A stretch of DNA of 64,000 bases, from positions 1,860,001 through 1,924,000 of the forward strand of contig OX442319.1 of assembly GCA_949358305.1 (NCBI GenBank). Direction: 5' to 3'. Below the pieces are notes generated by a model. It saw only the letters and a list, made by a program, of their open reading frames with translations. It did not search any database and was not told the DNA's origin. Shown here in pieces: positions 32,301 through 42,472 of this stretch. Both the position numbers and the translations under genes were made by a program. Each line of letters begins with the position of its first letter. Positions within the stretch are counted from its first letter, which is position 1. Source of the stretch: Strigamia acuminata (taxonomy: Eukaryota > Arthropoda > Chilopoda > Geophilomorpha > Linotaeniidae).

Positions 32301-33520
32301 CGACAAAAAACCGCCTGGTGAGTGACTGAGAAATTACAAGTTTGTTTTAAGCATATTTTTGTCACCATGTTTGATTCTGTGAGTGTGCAATTGCAATTGT
32401 AATGTGTATAAATGTAGTGGAAAGAAAGAAAGAATGCGTATTAAATTATCAACTAAATTATCAAATGATTTGACTGTAGATATTTACTCAAATAATGAAA
32501 TAACACAAAGGTGTGCAGAATTGAGTGTAATACCGTATTTCTTCGATCCTAAGAGCCATTTTTTTTCATATAAACATCTCTAGAATTGCGGGTGCGTCTT
32601 GAATATTGGAATTAAAGCTTTTTTTCTGTTTGTGGTACGGTACGGTCTTACAATCGAAGAAATACCTTAATAGAAATTTTTAACTTGCAGAAATTGGATT
32701 GTTGTTAGAGGTTATGAATTCTGCCACTAGATGGTGCGCTGTATCAGTGGATACGATTGTAATTTGTAAATAAGAAAATTCTTCTTTTTATTGGTCGATT
32801 TTGGATTATTAGACAAATTTCGATTATTTTTTTCATGTTTTTTTGTATTTTTTTTATGTATTTTTTTTTTTTTTTCATTTTAGAGTTTGGATGAATTTAT
32901 CATTAACCTTTTGTCAGGTCGTTCCGCATTCAAGCTCACAGAGGTGAGCGAACCTCGTCACTTTTTTTTTCATTGACCAAAATTGCGTTTAAAAAAAAAT
33001 GGAAATTTTGTTTCACTCATGCCTCGTTTTGGTAAGCTTTGAAATGGAAATTTGCACAAATAAATATTTTGAAAGTAAACACTTGTTTGCTTGTAACAAC
33101 TAGTATAATATCTCGAGATTGTCAAATGTTGTTGACACAACCTGCGTCAAGAAATAAATATATAAAATCCGGGCAGGATATGTGGACATTTCTCGACATT
33201 TTTACACTGTCCGGGAAAAAGGAAGGACACCTCCCTTTGATAATGATGAAAATAACTAGTAAACATGCTGCAAACTCGGGAAATAGGCCTAAATTGGGAT
33301 GATGCAGTTTCTAAAAGGAAAAATAGATTCTTTTTTTTTTTTACAAATTGTTTTCATTTTTCCCATCGAGGGCCCCTTTTTTCCCGACTCTTTCCATTGA
33401 AACAATAATAGAATTAAATAGAATAAAAAAAAATGTACTCACAACACCGTAGAATCGCGAATAAATATTATTCTTGTAATCAAAACCCAGAAGTGGAGGT
33501 CTCCTTAGTTTATACGCCAT
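26327..33520 (-). CDS. PPP1R14-type protein phosphatase 1 inhibitor (CPI-17/PHI-1 family)
   Basis: Five exons joined by phase: 33520-33443, 30971-30693, 29331-29254, 29182-29141 and 26368-26327, giving 172 aa. The core LTAKYGTHQMSLIKKRLSVE with MWVYDQLQNLF is the PP1-binding helical domain; the Thr in FLTAKYG corresponds to the activating phosphosite of CPI-17 (Thr38). The acidic VELDIDELLDID follows, and the C-terminus ends in a helix (EELLKRAKTL). When phosphorylated, such proteins bind and block the PP1 catalytic site, notably in myosin phosphatase. The first exon (MAYKLRRPPLLGFDYK) lies inside an intron of the LRP11-like gene on the other strand. The last, 13-residue exon and the first exon rest on splice logic alone. 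The wide introns hold several MITEs. Family assignment is firm; the ortholog name is not. Confidence 0.82.
26775..26958. mobile_element. MITE with CAGTCGAAAC termini and TA duplication, copy 2
   Basis: 184 bp with the same termini as 25289-25466 and longer, better preserved inverted ends (CAGTCGAAACTCTTTATAAC and its inverse). TA flanks both ends. It lies in an intron of the PPP1R14-type gene. Confidence 0.88.
27080..27265. mobile_element. degenerate MITE related to the GCATTCAAAGTTT family
   Basis: The left end GACGCATTCAAAGTTTTT and interior GTTTCTATAAACAGAATGGA match the element at 40427, and the AAATGGCCGCC motif recurs inverted in the one at 52401. The right end is unclear (about CACTTTCAGGCGAAGCATCC). 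A short open frame inside with a strong ATG context (27185) is therefore probably element sequence. Confidence 0.5.
28541..28677. mobile_element. hAT-type MITE, copy 1
   Basis: 137 bp beginning CAGGGCTGGACTGGG and ending GGGCCAGTCCAGCACTG. The flanking 8 bases (CCCACCAG and CACACCAA) match at six of eight positions. A better preserved relative with a perfect 8-bp duplication is at 35142. Confidence 0.8.
28791..29036. mobile_element. MITE with TACCGTATTTTACC termini and AAGAGCCGCGGC repeats
   Basis: 246 bp. Inverted ends read TACCGTATTTTACC(A/C)AATAAG. The inside contains several copies of GGGGGCGGCTC and GAGCCGCGGC in both directions, so much of it can fold on itself. It lies in an intron of the PPP1R14-type gene. 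Confidence 0.82.
31511..31521. promoter_or_regulatory. NRF1-like promoter element of the LRP11-like gene
   Basis: CCGCATGCGCA lies about 100 bases before the start codon at 31620. This palindromic CG-containing element is a common core of TATA-less housekeeping promoters. Its function is inferred from position only. Confidence 0.35.
31537..31566 (+). other. upstream ORF before the LRP11-like start
   Basis: ATG GCG ATG TCG ATC ACG ATG GTC ATG TAA encodes nine residues, four of them Met, and ends 53 bases before the main ATG at 31620. If included in the transcript it would lower translation of the main frame. Confidence 0.45.
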
Positions 33521-36500
33521 GTTGTTAAATACTTTTCCTCATGTATCGGCTCGTGGGATTGAAAAATTGCGAGTAAAAAAAGGAGAAAAAAACTGATAAT
33601 TTGTTTGTCTGTTTGTAGATTCTCGACACTGCAGCCGGTTTCAGTTCGAATGTCGAAACACGAGCGAGTGTATCGCAATCTACAACGCGTGCGACGGAAT
33701 TCCACAGTGCAGCGATGCAAGTGACGAGAGCGTGGAGTTAGGTTGTCCTATGGGTGAGTGAATGGAATGGATGTTGGTTCGGTGTGTTGTGTGTGTCTGT
33801 TTGAGTGTTTGGCCTTATGCTCGCAGTTGTCAGCCAACCAATCAAAGGCTGAGAGAGAGGCGTGCACTGTGGGCTGCCTGTCTGCCGTGGGCTGAAAGGG
33901 GTCAACAGTCGTGAGAAAAGTTTAGTTTATTTTTTTCATTTTCTTTTGTTTCGTTGCAAATTTGCACAATTGTTGAGAAATGTCGAGATTAGGTTTAAAG
34001 GATGGAGAATTGGAGGTTTGGTGAGGTTTGTCCGTCTGGGTTTTTTGGGGAAAATTGTTTTGTTGTTGCGATGAAATTTGTGCTTTGATTTTGGCTCGCT
34101 GGAAAACAAGGTTTTAATTGTAGAGTTATTAGCTCATGCATCACAAAAGAATCTTCAGTTCTACATAAAGGCAACTACCGGTAAGAGGTGTCATTGCACT
34201 ATCTTGAATTAATTTTCAAAGGGGATTACGAAGAAATTTCTATTTCTAATTTGTGTTTGCCGAATTAAGGGATCACTGTATCAAATTATCACAACATTTT
34301 ATTTATCCATTTAAATGTTGGATTACTTTAAGTCGTACATGTATGTGTACATACTGGCCACATATGAAAATGGAATTTTGGGATCATTTTTAACATAAAA
34401 TAAGTTGAAAATTAAGTAAACTTGTAATTCCAACTGCTGTTTGAATAATGATTAGTATTTTTTAACATTTGTGTGGTTTTTACACAAATCTAATAAAATT
34501 TCAGACAATTTCTTGGGATTTAATTAAAATGGTGATAAAATTCATAGGCAATTTTCATGGAATTTTGGGATCATTTTTAACATAAAATCAGTTGAAAATT
34601 AAGTAAACTTGTAGTTTCAACTGCTGTTCGAATAATGGTTAGTATTTTTTAACATTTGTGTGGTTTTACACAAATCTAATAAAATTTCAGACAATTTCTT
34701 GGGATTTAACCAAAAAGGTGATAAAATTCATAAAATTAAATCAAATTACTTTAAAACTGATTAAAACCGAAGGTCCGCTCCATAAACAATTAAACATCGA
34801 ATAAAGTCCAATGTATGTGGTGTATTTGAGACCCTCCAATACAGCACTTAAAGCTATGTACAACTGACCATGACTGTTGTAATTTGTACAATTTGCTTTA
34901 GTTCAGGCTCTGTTTGGTGCAGTTGGTCTTGAAAATTTGCCAACCTCTTGTTTGTTGTAGACACAAATAATAATGACAAATAAAATTAGAACATGAAGGC
35001 ATTAGAGAAAACCACTCAAAAAGTCTCAGGTCGTCCCAATACAAAGCAGTAAAACTTGAACCCAAACAACACAGATGACACAACAAACACACAAAATCCG
35101 AAAGATCCTATACTAAAACTACTACAGAAACAGAAACAGATCAGGGCTGGACTGGGAACAAATTTAGTACCGGGAAATCTGGATGTTCGGGCCACAATTA
35201 ATAAAGTCGGAACGGGCCACAGTGGGTCACGGGCCAGTCCAGCACTGAAACAGATTGAAAGATGTGAGTAAATTAGGAAAAATGCAAAATTTTCTTTGAT
35301 TGTAATTTTGGCGCCATCAGATATGCAGTTGTTGTAAACAGACTATCAGTGCATTCAACGGCTTATTTCCGTTTTATTTCCACTAAAATGGCCTAGAGAT
35401 TGATTTTCACATGCTCAAAAATTGTAGGTTCTGATAAAAGTTAATTGAAATATCATAATAAAATCAACACATTTTAATTGCATTTTTAGAATAAATTTGT
35501 GAATATGACGCGAGTTGGTCTTGAAAGCACTTCCTTGTTTTGGTAGTGGGAAAGGATTGGTGTGTGAGACAACTTGATTGGGTTCAATAACCTGTTTCAT
35601 TTCATTGAATGACCCTCTCAAGGTCAAGTTGTCTGTATTCCTCTAAATCAGGTGTAAACTAATCCATATTTTATTTTAATACGTTTGCAAATAAATGTAA
35701 GCTCCACGCTAGGGTTGCAAGTTCACGCACATGCCTGTAACCGAATATGATCCGCTAAATCAATTTAGCTTTGCCCTCCTATGTAAATTAAAGGTGAACA
35801 CTGCAAAAGAACGGTGCAGAGATGGAGAAAGTTCAACAACCATTCATCCTTGACCTATCTCATTTAACGTCATATTTAAGAGCTACTGTCAGAAAATTAA
35901 ACAATAATTAAATTAACAATTAGAAAAATAAATAGAGATGTTACAGAAATAGGCCTATACGTATTTTTATTCTTAATGGTTGTATTCATTTAGAATTGTT
36001 TCATAACTAGGGTAACGACTCATGATATCATTTCATTGTTTTAGTAATACAATCATGAATTTATAAGAATATATATATATTTATTATAAGTTTATTTGTT
36101 ATATTTATATACAGTACTTAAACTTCTATTTCATATGCGTAGGAAATCCAAGATGGCTCCGAAAAAGTTGATTGTGTTTCTCCAGTTGTTAAAGCAATTG
36201 TTGAGTCGGTCAACAATGGCAACACTCACGAGGCAGACATCCTTATTGTGATAAATTCTTGATCTGTTGGCACAGAAAAACTTTCACAAAGTTGTGTATT
36301 AAATTCTATTAATTTAATTTCTATGTCAGAAAATTCTTAGATTTGAAGCCTTTTTAAGAGGATTGAGAAGTTAAATTTATAATATCATTTAAGTATCAGT
36401 ATTAATTGTAAGTGAGTATTAACATTGAGTATACAAAGAAAGAAGATGTAATTTTCTAACTGTGTGAAATTGTTATTTAGATTATTGAATTAAAAAATTA

Positions 36501-39500
36501 ATTCTTAACCTTACGCTTGACTCTGCCGAGTCATTTCAAGTTCCCACATTTAATTGTTGTTTACAATAACAACAAAGGTTTGTCATAATGACATTGAACT
36601 AGAAAATTCATAATTCCAGTAGTGAGGTAAAGAAAAGTTGCTATAATAGCAGCCTCTCTCGATTCATTCATTCATTCATTCATTTCTGTCGTAATATGTT
36701 CTATTATGTTATTTCAATGGTTAGTTTTGATGAGTTAAGTTGTAATTACGAAATTAAATGTTTACGTGTTATTACTTTCACTTTTTAAGCAGGAAATTTG
36801 AGATAATTTGCAAAGAAAAGTAGACATTCTTCCACCGCACTGACCCAAGTGCTTTGCCAAGCGTCTTGTTGATTCGAGGTTATTATTCCACTCAGTTGAG
36901 GGTGTACTAGCTGGGAAATAGACAAAAGGACCTTGCTGCTTACGAGTGTCATTAAGTCCCTCGTTTGGAATATCGTCATTTGGATTCTGCGTCACATATG
37001 CCATTAAGGAAGATAATTAGAGGAAAATAAGATCCAGTAAATGGCTAATCTGTGATTTAATGTTGACAAACGAGTTTGGTGGATTTTTTTTTGTTTGCAA
37101 GTGGTTTTCGTATCTTGAAGGAGGTAAGAAGGTTAAAAAACAAGGCGATAATTACAGTATCTAAATCAATTTTTAATAAAACTTACTGATGAGATATACA
37201 TATGGATCTTAAGTTGTACAAAAATAAAAATACAATTTTCGTTTAAGTGTATTTTAAGTTTAAATTTTGATTTATTATAATAATTATAATTACAAATAGT
37301 TTAATTTGAAAAATAGGACAGGAAATGATGTCATTTTTGTTTTAAAATTGAAGTAAAACACAAAATCAGCTATACTGAGTCTTTCACATATGAACATTCG
37401 AGTTCAGTTACGAACTTTCGGAGATAACATCTTCCAAATTTGTGTCAGCGCATAAAAGTTAGTTTGCCTGTCTAGCACTGTGGGTCAGCTGTAAAGATTG
37501 ACAATTGATGTTTTAAATGACAAATACAATCATTTAATGGTTTAATACAATTTGAAGCCTACATTTTTTTTTCAGTTGTCATATTAGGTCAAATTGTCAA
37601 TAGATTTGATTTGGTTGAAAATGCAATCTTGCGTAACAGAATATGCTACACCAGGTGTTCAGAATATTCTCTAAGTTATTGTTTTTCATTAAAAGTAAAA
37701 ACAATACAATATTTTTATAGAAAATAAAAGAAATGCGAACGATTGGCAAGTTCTGGCTGAGCAGACAAACGGACAGCCAAGTAAGCCATTGGTATAACCA
37801 GAAGTTGATGTATTGATATCGACTTATTCATCCATTTCAACTATGAGGATGTTTTTATTTTATTTTATAGTGACCTATTTGGTTCACTGCTGAATGAGGG
37901 AAAAAGTTTAGTGTTGTTTTTACAGATTGACTATTGTTATAGTTTTATTTCATTTCTTATCATTCAATCTCAAACATTATGTAAATGATGGCGTCTCAGT
38001 TGATTTCATCTCAACTCAATTCAATAGGTTATGTTTCAATAGGTTATTTGAGTGGCAAAAAAATAAATGCAGATTTCTAGAAATGTTATTGTTGTTTATT
38101 TAATTTAATTTAATTTAATTTAATTTAATCCCACTGTCATTTCTTGCTTCAGATATTCCAAGAAGAACCTCAAATGATGGGTCGTATAAATTAAAATCAG
38201 TGAATGAAGGTCAGGCAGGTTTACCAGATCAAGTCAATTTGGAGCCAATAAGAGGGTTGCAAACTCAAACTAACAATGGTAACAATAACTATGACCAGTA
38301 CGCGGCAAAGCAGTTTCAACATCAGCACCAACAGGAGAAATTTCAGAAGAAACATTTCGATGGCAAAGCCATAAACGGTAAATAACACTTCTAGCTTAGG
38401 CTGTTACGAAAAGTTTGCTTAAATAAATATATAGGGTATAATTGTAACAATGGCACTGCCAAATGAAAATCCTTTAAATCAGTTGGGCAAATTTTACTAA
38501 CCGTAACCGATTTGAATGCCTCTGCCGGTTTTAAAGTGAAATAATATCTTTTTAAACTTTAATTAGAAAATAATTTACCTTCTTCCGTATTTACACACAA
38601 AAATGGCGGTTTTTTGCCATCGAAGTCCAACTATGAGACCCAATTAAGCAACAGCAATTACAAACATCCTGCGTCACAAACTCGTGGGTAATTAAGAAAA
38701 TTAATTAATTGTTTTTCCATCTAAATTTAAATTTAACGTGGTTTTTAAGTAGACTCTACATGAAATCATACACACAAGGAAACGCGGATGATTCTCCAGA
38801 GATGGCTCAAGAACCTTATTTAGATCAAAATTATGATAATTCTGGAGTTGCGCAGAGAGAAAGTTGGCCACGAAACAAGGCTAACTTCAAAACTTATCAA
38901 AGACCACAAGTGTCCGGTTCAGGTGAGTTTGGGAGCATCCGATCCCGGACCATTTTTCCAGATCCGGCATTTCGGGACTTTTCCAAACAATTTTCAGACA
39001 GAAAAATTCCGTTTTTTACCGTTACGCTAATTCAAAACTCCGGAAATGGTGTTTTTAGCTCATTTTATATGAATTTAGCACGTTTTTCCAAAAAAATTAT
39101 TAGTACTGAAATTCCGGGACCTGAATTTGCTCTCGGTGGCCCTGAAAAGATGTACCATATTATTTATTATTATATTGTTTGTGTTGTAGGCGATCAGCGC
39201 AACCGTAATGCTGCTCAATCCCATTCCCACGCTCGATATGACAATAGAGGACAAGAACATAGAACATCTGCAGCCCAAATTGAACAGTATTATACACCGC
39301 AAGTAAATGATTATTCTAATAGGTAATGTAATAATTGTGAGTTTTAGTCGATGTACGGTGTAAATTGCTAATTATTTATTGTAATTTAGGGACAATTATC
39401 AAGATTCAGTACCATTGAAACCAATGATGAAAGTGGCTGAAAATGAACATTCAGAAGATTATGCAAAAAATAAACAAACGTGGCTTGGGAAAGAAAGCAG

Positions 39501-41402
39501 TCAAGAATCACATCATAAAGTTGAAGGTTTGAAAATACTCACAATTCTGATTTTTACGCGATAGATACGATGTATGTTCCATGTAAACCATGTAAACCAT
39601 GTCAAAAAAAAGAGAAACTACCGTATACCGTAAATCCTCTCATATTACGCGAGTGTTTAAATTGCAAAATCTGGATTTCCTCGCGCACAATAACAAAACA
39701 ACATTTTTTTCTTGATAAAAAAAATTCAAAATAAATCAAATTCAAATGTTGAATGAAATCAAAGTCAAATGTTGAATGAAATCAAATTCAAATGTTGAAT
39801 GAAATCAAATTCAAATGTTGAATGAAATCAAATTCAAATGTTGAATGAAATCAAATTCAAATGTTGAATGAAATCAAATTCAAATGTTGAATGAAATCAA
39901 ATTCAAATGTTGAATGAAATCAAATTCAAATGTTGAATGAAATCAAATTCAAATGTTGAATGAAATCAAATTCAAATGTTGAATGAAATCAAATTCAAAT
40001 GTTGAATGAAATCAAATTCAAATGTTGAATGAAATCAAATTCAAATGTTGAATGAAATCAAATTCAAATGTTGAATGAAATCAAATTCAACCTCTATTAC
40101 TTAATTTTAAAAAAAAATTAATTTTAATTTAATTGTAATTGCTTACTTTCAAAAAATGAACTTTTTCATCACTTATACTATTTCTTTACGACTTCCTTTA
40201 GTGCGCCCGCGTTCAATTAGAGATCCGCGCGCTAATCACAAAATCCATATTTTCCTGCACATTATTAGAGACCAGCAGTCTACGAGAGGATTTACAGTAG
40301 CTGCATTCAATTTGAGGAAACGGGATTCGGGGAAATGGACCGACTTCCTTAAATCAAACCCACATAAATAAAAAACGTGTAACATCAGAATTGGGTGTAC
40401 TGTTTTATGTAGCAAGACTTTATCAATAGGTGCATTCAAAGTTTATTTTTGCCGTTTATGGAGTTTCTGTTTACATCAGAATGGATACCTAAAACAGCCA
40501 AGACCATGTTGTCTTCGTCGGCCACATTTCGTTGCCCAAAACGGGGACGAAATGACCCTTAAGCAGCAGACTAAAACATACCTAACTATGAATACGTGCG
40601 ACATGATTTAGTTTGTGTGTCTGTTCATTTCGTTGGTGAGGGTTCGAGCTACAATTCGTTAGTTGATTAAATAATGGACATTTAATGACCATTTACTTGC
40701 AGGACTGAACTACACAATAAACAGATTCAAAAACGTTTATATTCAGTGTTGTTTATTAAAACACAGAAAGCAAAACTTTAAATGCACCTAATGTTCAAAG
40801 GAACTTTAATCATCCGTGATTATCTTGTTTATTTTTTAAAAATATTTTAGAACATATTTTTTCAACAGACGTTCAAATGTATCCGATAGACACATCTGAC
40901 AGAAAGGATGTCCAACTACAAGCAGGTACAAATTTTATATTTATTATTTTAATATTAATGTTGAATATCGATTTAACCGAAACTTGAAAAAGAAATAGAA
41001 GTTCTATATAGAATCCAGTTGGGAGTAGAGATAGAATTGGAAATTTTAAACTGACTCGTGAATGTGTTATTTGATTTATTTCTCATTCTAGCAACAATAT
41101 TACCAACCGAAAGTATCACTTCAGCTGCTGAAAAGGAAGCGCCGGTTGCTGCTGCGCATGACTCGCTTCCGCACTTACAATTGAATAAACAGCCGGTCAA
41201 CTTGGCTGAAGCCGATATACAAAATTTTCACCATCAGACTGAGACAAATGGTGCTGTTGTGGCCCTTACACTTGGTCTCACTTTAACAGGCGTGTTATTG
41301 GTGCTGGTGGGTTGTCGTTTGCGTGTCCGAAGACGTTTACGTCGAGGCAGATCACCATTTACGCACGATGCAGATTACTTAGTAAATGGAATGTATTTGT
41401 AA
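31620..41402 (+). CDS. MANSC and LDL-receptor class A domain membrane protein (LRP11-like)
   Basis: Eleven exons with consistent phase: 31620-31913, 31990-32317, 33619-33753, 37721-37780, 38153-38377, 38567-38687, 38750-38922, 39190-39322, 39390-39526, 40869-40925 and 41092-41402, giving 657 aa. A signal peptide (first about 23 residues) is followed by a cysteine-rich MANSC domain (VCLNDFQ, EECMKWCC, GSCYIFDC), a Thr/Pro-rich linker, one LDLa repeat with six Cys and the DGIPQCSDASDES calcium motif (residues about 211-252), a long low-complexity Asn/Gln-rich ectodomain, one TM segment (608-629) and a short basic tail ending DADYLVNGMYL. It is a type I cell-surface protein; the ligand is unknown. 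Human LRP11 also has MANSC plus LDLa. Exons in the middle part are weakly conserved and their borders are less sure. Its first exons interlock with the PPP1R14-type gene. Confidence 0.82.
32531..32669. mobile_element. small MITE with TACCGTATTTCTTCGAT terminus
   Basis: About 139 bp. Left end TACCGTATTTCTTCGAT, right end ATCGAAGAAATACC, inverted. It lies in intron 2 of the LRP11-like gene. It shares the outer TACCGTATT with the elements at 28791 and 45886, while the interiors differ. Confidence 0.7.
34371..34730. repeat. tandem duplication of about 187 bp
   Basis: The segment starting TGGAATTTTGGGATCATTTT at 34371 is repeated from 34558 with about 92-95% identity. It lies in intron 3 of the LRP11-like gene and appears non-coding. 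Confidence 0.88.
35142..35247. mobile_element. hAT-type MITE, copy 2, with perfect 8-bp duplication
   Basis: 106 bp, starting CAGGGCTGGACTGGG and ending GGGCCAGTCCAGCACTG, flanked by AAACAGAT on both sides (35134-35141 and 35248-35255). An 8-bp target duplication and CAG...CTG ends mark a hAT element. It lies in intron 3 of the LRP11-like gene. Confidence 0.92.
36662..36686. repeat. (ATTC)n microsatellite
   Basis: About five ATTC units (GATTCATTCATTCATTCATT). Intronic. Confidence 0.9.
38098..38130. repeat. (TTTAA)n microsatellite
   Basis: About six units of TTTAA directly before the pyrimidine tract and acceptor of exon 5 of the LRP11-like gene. Confidence 0.9.
39734..40092. repeat. 23-bp minisatellite, about 15 copies
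   Basis: Highly regular array of ATCAAATTCAAATGTTGAATG plus AA (23 bp), the copies nearly identical apart from the first one or two. It lies in intron 9 of the LRP11-like gene. Its uniformity suggests recent expansion, so length variation between individuals is likely. Confidence 0.95.
40427..40790. mobile_element. MITE with GGTGCATTCAAAGTTT termini
   Basis: About 360 bp with ends GGTGCATTCAAAGTTT and AAACTTTAAATGCACC, flanked by TA. Sub-sequences are shared with 27080-27265 (GCATTCAAAGTTTTT, AAACAGAATGGA) and with the 166-bp element at 52401. It lies in intron 9 of the LRP11-like gene. Confidence 0.78.
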
Positions 41403-42448
41403 TGTTAATTTGGAGTATCAGGACTGACAAGTGAGTTAATGGATGATTAATTGTAAGATATGCCTTATTCCTTGTAACGGTATCGATCGATGTGATGTTT
41501 TTTAAAGGGTGTTCAGTTGTAAAAAATGTTGATCTCAAAGTTTAAAGTGTAGTTCTAGTCACACATCTGTTGCAGTTTGTCATTCTATTTGTTTATTTAT
41601 TTATACTTTAATGTTCGTTGTTTTAAAGAAGTTATGTAAATTATTTACATTTTGTTGTTTCATGCATATCACGCCATTTATGGAGATTTTGAAATATTTC
41701 CATGGTGGCAGCTTAAATCATTTTAGTACATTTATTTCTGTGTTAGAAAAAAATTCAATGTTGATGATATTATTTTATTTTTACTTTTACAAAGATTTAT
41801 TTTTATTTATTATTTTTATCATAATCATGTTGTATATTCTTAATTTCTTTTTACTCTTAATTCCAAATGTAAATTGAAGTTTTTTTAAACAAATGCTGAA
41901 AAAGCAAATTCAATTTGTTAAAGTAATTAAAAACAACTTACTCAATTCTTCACTATTGCTGTAGTTTTTAATTAAATGAAGGGAGAAGAATCAACAACTG
42001 ACAATATAATTATTTATTTATTTATTTATTTATTGTGAGCACTCCAGTGGAGTAAGGGTTACAGAGAGTTAGGCACTTTTTTGTAAGTTGAAGATATGAT
42101 TATGTAGGCGCCTGTGGAAATGCCGGCAATGGAACTGGCATCGAAATCGGAGCAGTCAAAGTCCAAATGTCCAAATCGTCCAAACTCAAACAACAAATTT
42201 TTAAGCAGAGCTCAACGCCATCTACAGCCACTACTTAGAAGCTGTATTACTTTAAAATAAATTGTTTTTTTTATATTTTTTATTTAATTCTCATTCAGCG
42301 TCAAGAATTGATTTCATTTTTAGTTTTCTATCTGTTCGTAAATCCAACAAATATTAAAAACAACCAAAAAAAAAACTAGAATCCGCTCTGCTCGTGTTGT
42401 AAACCAACTACCGTCTGTCAGACGCAGGTGATTGATTAGTGGGGGAAA

Positions 42449-42472
42449 ATGGCGGCATGTCGCCGACTGTGA
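42449..42472 (+). other. upstream ORF overlapping the RXYLT1 start
   Basis: ATG GCG GCA TGT CGC CGA CTG TGA begins 8 bases before the RXYLT1 ATG (42457) in another frame and ends after it. Its ATG context (AAAATGG) is strong, so it could limit RXYLT1 translation or make it depend on leaky scanning. Confidence 0.55.
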
